Of a stretch of DNA of 64,000 nt, positions 58,475 to 64,000 are shown piece by piece. The position numbers were made by a program, and so were the translations under genes. The notes under the pieces were generated by a model. That model saw only the letters and a program-made list of their open reading frames with translations, was not told where the DNA came from and searched no databases. The DNA is from Thinopyrum elongatum (lineage: Eukaryota; Streptophyta; Magnoliopsida; Poales; Poaceae). Each line of letters opens with the position of its first letter. Positions within the stretch are counted from its first letter, which is position 1. Location of the stretch: contig CM022302.1 of assembly GCA_011799875.1 (NCBI GenBank), forward strand, positions 101,372,237 to 101,436,236. Reading direction: 5' to 3'.

Positions 58475-61400
58475 TGTGACACCCTGATTTTGGCAACTTT
58501 TTCATTTCAAACTTTTCTTGGTTTTATTTGAAATTTGAATGGTTTTTGAACCTTTTCATTTGGTCTTGGAAACTTTTGAATCTTTTCCAAGAAATCCAAA
58601 GCCTCATCACCTTGCCAAGTACCTCAAGGACCCAAATCCCAATTTAAATCTTTTCCAATAACTCTTTTCTTTTATTTGGGAATTTAGGTCATCACTATGG
58701 GTTGTGAAGCAACCTATAGTTTGGATGGCCAGAAAATTCTCAAATAATTCCCTAAAATACCTTGGAATATATCTTGCCCTAATATCCAAATATATTCCAT
58801 GGCCTAGTTCAAATATTTTGAATAATAATTCAGTTTTGTTCCTGGATAGTCTGAACCTTTGTGAAGGAAGTACCTGCTAGGTTTGTCCAAATGCTCTGAA
58901 ATTTTTGTGGCATGAGGACACCTACAAATGACTTCCCTCCACCAAGTTTCAGCCTCAAGAGATCATCCAAGTGAGCAGTACCTCAACATTCACATTCTGG
59001 ACCAGATTTGCAGGTTACACATGAACTACCCTCAAATCTCAACCAAACCTACTCAAACTTGGCCAGTTTGGAGTCCTTCCAACGAGGATCACTCCAGACA
59101 ATCTCTTTGGCTCCATCCCTAGCTCTCCACCTCTCCAGATCCCTCTCTAGTTCACTGTTAGGAACTGTTGTTGAGGCTACCCTTCATCTCAGACCCAACC
59201 AAGCCAAACTGGGGGTACAGGTGAAGTGAGTGATCGAGGGTAGACGTGCCAGACAAGATTTGCCAGGCTTGCATGGCCTCCTGGTGGCAAGCACCGTGGT
59301 GAGCACGGCGATGGCATGCTTGTCGCCGCGCTTTGTGCTATGCCAGGCTCGGGTCTCGTCAGAGCGAGACGCCTGCGCCGCAGCAGCTTGTCCAAGCATG
59401 CCGACATTGTTCCCGTGCGACACCTAGCCCCTCCAGATCCTTCCCCCTCGCCGGAGAAGCCCTCGGCGGCCGACACGACCGCGAGCACTGTGCTACCCGT
59501 GCAGCCACAGTGGCGGCGCCGCTCGTCTTCTTCTCCCCGAGCTATCCCCTCACGCATTTAATGCCTCTGCTCGCTCCCGTCGCTTCGCCCCATGCCACGA
59601 CGGCCAGCTCACCGTCCTTGCTCCAGTGGCGTAGCCACGTCGCCGCCGAGCCAGAGAAATCGCTGAGCGCCTCCTCCCGGCTATAAATAGTCCCGCCCGG
59701 CCTCGCTAAGCTCCTCACCTCTCTCCCTCCATCCTCCATTGCCTTCCTAAGCAAGAGCCAAGGCCGAGAGGCCCTCTAGCCTCGAGCTTCGCCGGAGTTC
59801 CTCCACCACCTTCGCGCTGTCGATAGCCTCACCACTCCTCGACCTCCTGCCCGAGCAAATAGTCGCCAGACTCGCCACCTCTGTCGACCACCGTAGCGCT
59901 CGTCCGCCGGAGAAGAAGGGCGCCGCGTCGTCCGTGCATCTCCGGGGGAGCTACGGGTACAGCGAGGACCGTCTTCGAGTGCCCGATCGATCCTCGTCAA
60001 CTCCTAGCTCCTCTGCTGTCCCTATCGCCGGTGAGCGTCGCCGGAGCCCCGCCTCCCTCTGTTCTCTCCCTCCTCCCTCTGTTTTAAACCGAGCGGGTCC
60101 CACCTATCAGCGGCCCAGCAGCGCGCGCGCGAAGGGGTAAGTGAAGGCGCCTTTGGCCTTTACGCCTTCGACGTGGCCCATTCCAGGTTTTTTTCTTCTG
60201 AATTTTGTTTATTTAACAGAGTTGACCAGCCACTTTGACTACTAATAACTTTTTATTGAAAGGTCCAATTGACCTGATTCTTTTTGCATTATGTTCATAT
60301 TCAACTTATTTATTTTCTGACCAAGTTTGGTATTTTTCCAATACTCACAGAATTGTTGGTGAATAAAAAGGCTTTATGTGACATTTTCCTTTGCCATTTA
60401 AAAATATTTTCAGAAGGAGATTCTTGTGGATTTGAAGACCAGGAGTTTCTGAACAACCCAACTGATGAAGGCAAGCCAGGACATCCATATTATGAAGCAT
60501 TTCATAGCATTGCATAATTCATATTCATTTTCCGCATTTAATTAACATAGAAATTCAAGTGAAGTATTTAAATGCCTATTGTTGAAAACTTAAATTGATA
60601 CGATGAATGACCCTGATTGCTAAGAGAAACTTAGTTGGTTGATCAAGAGTCACCTGTCCGGGCTTACCCGTGCAGCCACATTGGCCGGTATGGGACGGCC
60701 TTGACTTGGTCTGGCTCCGTGCTCTTTCATCGGTACCTCCAGACAGGGAGGGTTATGCGTGCGTGCTGCCTTGATCAGGTAGACGGCGATAACCCTGTGA
60801 GCCCAGTTGAGTTTTGTGCCGGCGTCCCCGTTTGGGACAGTTTAGTTAGGCCACGATGGTGGCAGGTGTCACGAGGTGACACGGGGCCACCCAGGGCTTG
60901 ACTCCGGGGGAGGATGATTGCCGGTGGTACGATGGGAGAGTCACGGGTCAGGCGGGTTTCATTGGAGCAACGCTGGTCCACCCGAATGGGATCACGAGGT
61001 CAGGTGCTCCATGGTGTGGGTAAAGTGCGCAACCTCTGTAGAGTGTAAAATCTATTCGAATAGCCGCGTCCACGGTATTGGACAGCCCGTGCAGACCTCT
61101 CTAGGTGATCAACCTTAATAACCATAGTAATGATGGAAGAACTTGTCTTATGAGCGGATGTACTCGTTGGCATCGAGTACTCCAAGGTTTATGAGACAAC
61201 CCGGACATGAGTAAGTTAACATCAGTAAGTGAATTAGTTAAGACTTAACATATTGATTGCCATGCTATTATTTGTTGCATATTTGGTTGTCATGTGCTTG
61301 CGAGTACATTCAAAGTACTCACCTGGCGTATCATGCCAGATGCAGGAGAAGACTGAGACGGAGGTCTCGAAGGTCCGTGTTGCGATGACTAGGATGTGTC

Positions 61401-61694
61401 CTCAGTAGTGTCCCTGTGGATGGAGTTGCTATCATGTTCTGCTATGCAGTAGTCTTTCGCTGTAGTATTCCGAAGTAATATCGAGGCCCTGATATGTCAG
61501 ATAAATAATGTAGATATTGTCTTAGCACCAGACGTGCTTTTGGCCTCGATGATCATGTAATATATAAGCTTGTACTCGACTATTATCAATAAAAGTTCAG
61601 CTATGTTCTGTTCCAAGTTGTTGTGTGTTTCCAGAAGACTTGATCTCTGGGTTGGAAACACTGGTAAACCGGTTCTCTGAGCCGGGGTGCCACA
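58475..61694 (+). repeat. 5' LTR of about 3.2 kb
   Basis: Starts TGTGACACCCTG and ends GGTGCCACA. A TATA box (TATAAATA, 59,682-59,689) follows a GC-rich segment. A polyadenylation signal AATAAA lies at 61,588-61,593, about 100 bp before the LTR end, so the repeated (R) part of the transcript would be unusually long, near 1.9 kb. The ORFs within the LTR (for example in 59,230-60,140) have no domain and are judged noncoding. Confidence 0.75.
59682..59689 (+). promoter_or_regulatory. LTR promoter TATA box
   Basis: TATAAATA in the context GGCTATAAATAGTCCCGCC, followed by CT-rich sequence typical of a plant transcription start about 30 bp downstream. Confidence 0.65.
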
Positions 61695-61699
61695 ACGCT

Positions 61700-61714
61700 T
61701 GGTATCAGAGCCAT
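61700..61714 (+). promoter_or_regulatory. Primer-binding site (initiator tRNA-Met)
   Basis: TGGTATCAGAGCCAT, 5 bp after the LTR end; the first 12 bases are the usual complement of the 3' end of plant initiator tRNA-Met used to start reverse transcription. Confidence 0.85.
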
Positions 61715-61865
61715 GCTGACTATAGGACACCCTAGGTAACTCGCGCTAGAACTGCGATTAGCATAGGACTGAGTGTGCATCCTGCTTGTTGCATTTGATT
61801 GTTGCATACCATGCCTCATGCATCATAATTCATTATGTTACTAACTCTTGGCATTGTGAGTGTAG

Positions 61866-62708
61866 ATGGCACCAGTTCCTTATCACTTTCATCATGAGCC
61901 AGAATCCCACACTTTTCCAGCTCTGCTTCATAGCGTCTGGCTTTGGCTGTATCCCAATGGTGATGACCCGGTGTACCAGGTGTTCCGGGAGCAGTTGGGC
62001 GAGTCAGTATATGAGTACCATGCAGCGGCTTACATGACCGCGACTTCGGATATTGGAAGCTCTTCTCGCTCTTCCAAGGGCGGAGTGGCTTCTACTCCGG
62101 AACTGGCAATCCAGTTTGCTGCCATGGAGGCTATTACTGACTTGCGCTTCCACGAGGTCGAGATGCAGACCCATCCAGGTTTCTTCCACTATCCCACTCT
62201 GTCACCTACGACAGGACGAGTCCTTTTCTCACCTGTCGACCCGGCGTGTGATCATGCGGCTGGTGTTTTGTCTCGCTATCTAAATGCCAGTTACCGTATG
62301 ATCATCTCCTTGGCTGAGGAGCTGTGTCGTGTTCAGGGGGCACTTGCAGCAGTGACTCCAGCACCTCCTCCTCTTCCTGTAGTTCCACCTAGTTATCCAC
62401 CACCAGTTCCACCTCCACGTGTGCTTGATACCCCTTCTGGTTTTTCTGGACCATCAGGCTTATCGTCTGGTAGTCGACTTGAGACCCCAGCTGAGTGGGC
62501 CTCACTCCTAGCCACTCCTGCTCCGCCGATGCTGAGGCGACGTGCTCTTTCTTCCACAGAGGGAGAGCCGTCTCAGCAGCGACGTCGCGTCTCCTTCGAC
62601 CCGGTGACTCACATCATTAGTTCTGATTCTGACTCAGGATCTGACGACAAGGACTCTTCAGATGGGCAGTGTTCGTGTCACCGACGCACTAGACTGGAGC
62701 TTGAGTAG
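61866..62708 (+). CDS. Extra ORF upstream of gag, unknown function (280 aa)
   Basis: ATG 61,866 starts MAPVPYHFHHEPESHTFPAL and the frame is open for 280 codons. A globular-looking N-terminal half (to about residue 165, with many Tyr/His) is followed by a Pro-rich linker (about 170-200), then a Ser/Arg-rich part and an acidic serine tail (SSDSDSGSDDKDSSD). No catalytic motif, membrane segment or zinc finger is seen. It sits between the primer-binding site and gag, 200 bp before the gag ATG. I recognise it only as an extra pre-gag ORF seen in some grass Gypsy elements. Intact, unlike the gag after it. Confidence 0.65.
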   Translation: MAPVPYHFHHEPESHTFPALLHSVWLWLYPNGDDPVYQVFREQLGESVYEYHAAAYMTATSDIGSSSRSSKGGVASTPELAIQFAAMEAITDLRFHEVEMQTHPGFFHYPTLSPTTGRVLFSPVDPACDHAAGVLSRYLNASYRMIISLAEELCRVQGALAAVTPAPPPLPVVPPSYPPPVPPPRVLDTPSGFSGPSGLSSGSRLETPAEWASLLATPAPPMLRRRALSSTEGEPSQQRRRVSFDPVTHIISSDSDSGSDDKDSSDGQCSCHRRTRLELE

Positions 62709-62908
62709 TAATGCATGCATCTTTGCATATGTCGACTGCAGTACGAGCAGTCTAGCCATGATATTCCCCTACTAGCTTGCCATGTATGATGTTGGGTTAT
62801 CTTGTATAATTATGTTGTTTTCTTTATTTTCCTTTTTCATGAGTTTCTTTTGGTGTCATATTACCGTATTTCTCCTTATGGATGTTGCTCATCAATTAGG
62901 TATTTGCT

Positions 62909-63758
62909 ATGGGAACAAAAGTTAGGATGAAGAAAGGAAGTAGCAGTCAAGGCGGCGATGGAAACCCCATCCGTCGTTCCGCCAGGCAGGTAGGGCAACC
63001 GCCCGAAGACTTACCCCCACCACCACCTCAAGCACCAACCACAGATCAGATAATGAGAATGTTTGAGGAAAAGAGAAACCAAGACCTCATGGAATTTCTC
63101 AAGAGTATGCAGACAATAGTAGGTCAGAACAATGGCAATGGGGTGCATTCCAAACTGTCTGACTTCCAGCGCACAAAACCACCCAACTTTGGTCAGACTG
63201 TGGATCCTATTGAGGCTGATGACTGGTTAAGAACCATGGAAAAGAAATTGGACATCGCTCGTTGTGAAGAAGTAGATAAAGTCCCATTTGCCACCCATTA
63301 TCTTGAAGGCCCGGCAGCCATATGGTGGGACAACACCAAGTTAATGTGGCCTGCTGGAGAAGAGATTTCCTGGGAGAAATTCAAAGAGCTGTTCCGCAAG
63401 TATCATATTCCCACAGGTATTATCAAAGTGAAGCAGAGGGAATTCCTAGCCCTCACACAAGGAAACATGTCTGTGGGAGAATACCTAAACAAGTTCAACA
63501 ACTTGGCCCGGTACTCTCCTCATGATGTTGCTACTGAAGAAAGGAAAATAGACCAGTTCCTCGGAGGACTTAATCACGCCCTCCGATGTCAGCTATGCAT
63601 GTTGGACTTCCCCGATTTCTAGACCTTGGTGGATAAGGCCTTCATCGCTGAATGAGAACAAAAGTTTGGGAATGATGATCGTAAGAGGAAGTTCGAGCCT
63701 AAGAAGGACAACAGGGAACCATATGCGCAAAAGCTGCGCAGTTGGCAGCCAGGGCCAT
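62909..63758 (+). pseudogene. gag: Gypsy gag, stop-containing and cut by a nested LTR
   Basis: ATG 62,909 opens 237 codons. After a Pro-rich leader, residues of about 85-225 match the retrotransposon gag domain: DWLRTMEKKLDI, YLEGPAAIWWDN, WEKFKELFRKYHIP and GEYLNKFNNLARY. TAG at 63,620-63,622 and TGA at 63,653-63,655 lie in the same frame, and gag-like sequence continues past them until the LTR at 63,759. Capsid-forming protein in intact relatives; inactive here. Confidence 0.85.
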
Positions 63759-64000
63759 TGTGACACCCTGATTTTTGCCAACTTTTTCCTTTCAAAATTT
63801 GACTTGACTTTATTTGAATTTGAATGGATTTCAAATTCTTTCACTTGGACTTGGTCATTTTTGAATCTTTGCCAAGTGGTTCCTAGCCTCATCATCTTGC
63901 TAATGTTCTGCCAGGAACCTCAAGTACTCAAATTTCCATTCAAATCATTTTCAAAAGCTCTTTTCTTTTAAATGGGAAACTAGGGCATTGGCATAGGTTG
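63759..64000 (+). mobile_element. 5' end of a nested related LTR (runs off the window)
   Basis: Starts TGTGACACCCTG like the LTR at 58,475 and aligns with it along the whole visible 240 bp, with many differences (roughly 75-80% identity by eye). It is therefore a related but distinct subfamily inserted into the gag of the first. Confidence 0.75.

Larger units (their letters stand above)
58475..63758 (+). mobile_element. Gypsy retrotransposon with a very long LTR, 5' part
   Basis: A 5' LTR (58,475-61,694), a primer-binding site matching initiator tRNA-Met, an extra ORF and a gag gene follow in order on the plus strand. The element is cut in gag at 63,759 by the LTR of a related element, so pol and the 3' LTR lie beyond the window. 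No target duplication can be checked. Confidence 0.8.

Noticed and set aside
59189..59557. ORFs on both strands in the GC-rich U3 of the 3.2-kb LTR
   Set aside because: They lie upstream of the LTR TATA box, overlap on opposite strands and have no domain features.
61700..61714. Possible tRNA gene fragment (TGGTATCAGAGCCAT)
   Set aside because: It is the primer-binding site next to an LTR end; no cloverleaf can be formed around it.
1..64000. Search for pararetrovirus (EPRV) or other viral insertions
   Set aside because: All RT and integrase sequence belongs to LTR-flanked Gypsy elements with target duplications; no movement-protein or coat-protein-like ORF was seen.

Overview
This window is plant nuclear DNA, almost certainly from a Triticeae grass (wheat, Aegilops or barley type). 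The evidence is dense nesting of LTR retrotransposons and CACTA transposons, Stowaway MITEs, and very little single-copy coding sequence. All calls come from reading the sequence; no database search was run, so family names are by recognition only.

Region 1 (1-20.8 kb) is relatively gene-like. It opens with the 3' end of a small Copia-type element, followed by several MITEs (a TTA-flanked inverted-repeat element and three Stowaway-like elements). Degraded coding relics lie near 4.4-4.9, 5.6 and 6.6-6.9 kb. The only gene I consider intact is on the minus strand at 12,972-16,731: a three-exon gene for an MBD4-like HhH-GPD DNA glycosylase. Its long N-terminal part is built from internal repeats. 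A non-autonomous hAT element with a perfect 8-bp target duplication follows at 18.2-19.3 kb.

Region 2 (20.8-40.6 kb) is a 14.1-kb Gypsy element (Fatima-like, TSD gcgcc) on the minus strand. One of its LTRs contains a 4.2-kb insertion that looks like a solo LTR (TSD gctgt). The element carries gag-protease, RT, RNase H and integrase sequence, all broken by stops, plus a multi-exon antisense gene on the plus strand. Immediately to its right is a degraded multi-exon gene encoding a Ulp1/C48-type protease.

Region 3 (40.6-51.8 kb) is a small non-autonomous CACTA element (TSD tat) carrying a TATA box and a decayed host-like ORF. It is split by a 9.15-kb Gypsy element (TSD ggcgg) related to the one in region 2. 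This second copy keeps gag-protease and the antisense gene but has no RT, RNase H or integrase, so it looks like a non-autonomous partner.

Region 4 (51.8-64 kb) is a stack of CACTA and LTR elements: a zinc-knuckle ORF cut by a CACTA end, a second CACTA with a captured 3'-5' exonuclease-like gene, and a third CACTA with a long hairpin and the start of its transposase. That transposase is interrupted by an LTR of one element, which is cut by a Gypsy element with a 3.2-kb LTR, whose gag is cut in turn by the LTR of a related element running off the window.

Functionally, only the MBD4-like gene looks like a working host gene. The rest records successive insertion, gene capture and decay; many lesions are single stop codons of the kind expected from deamination of methylated cytosine.
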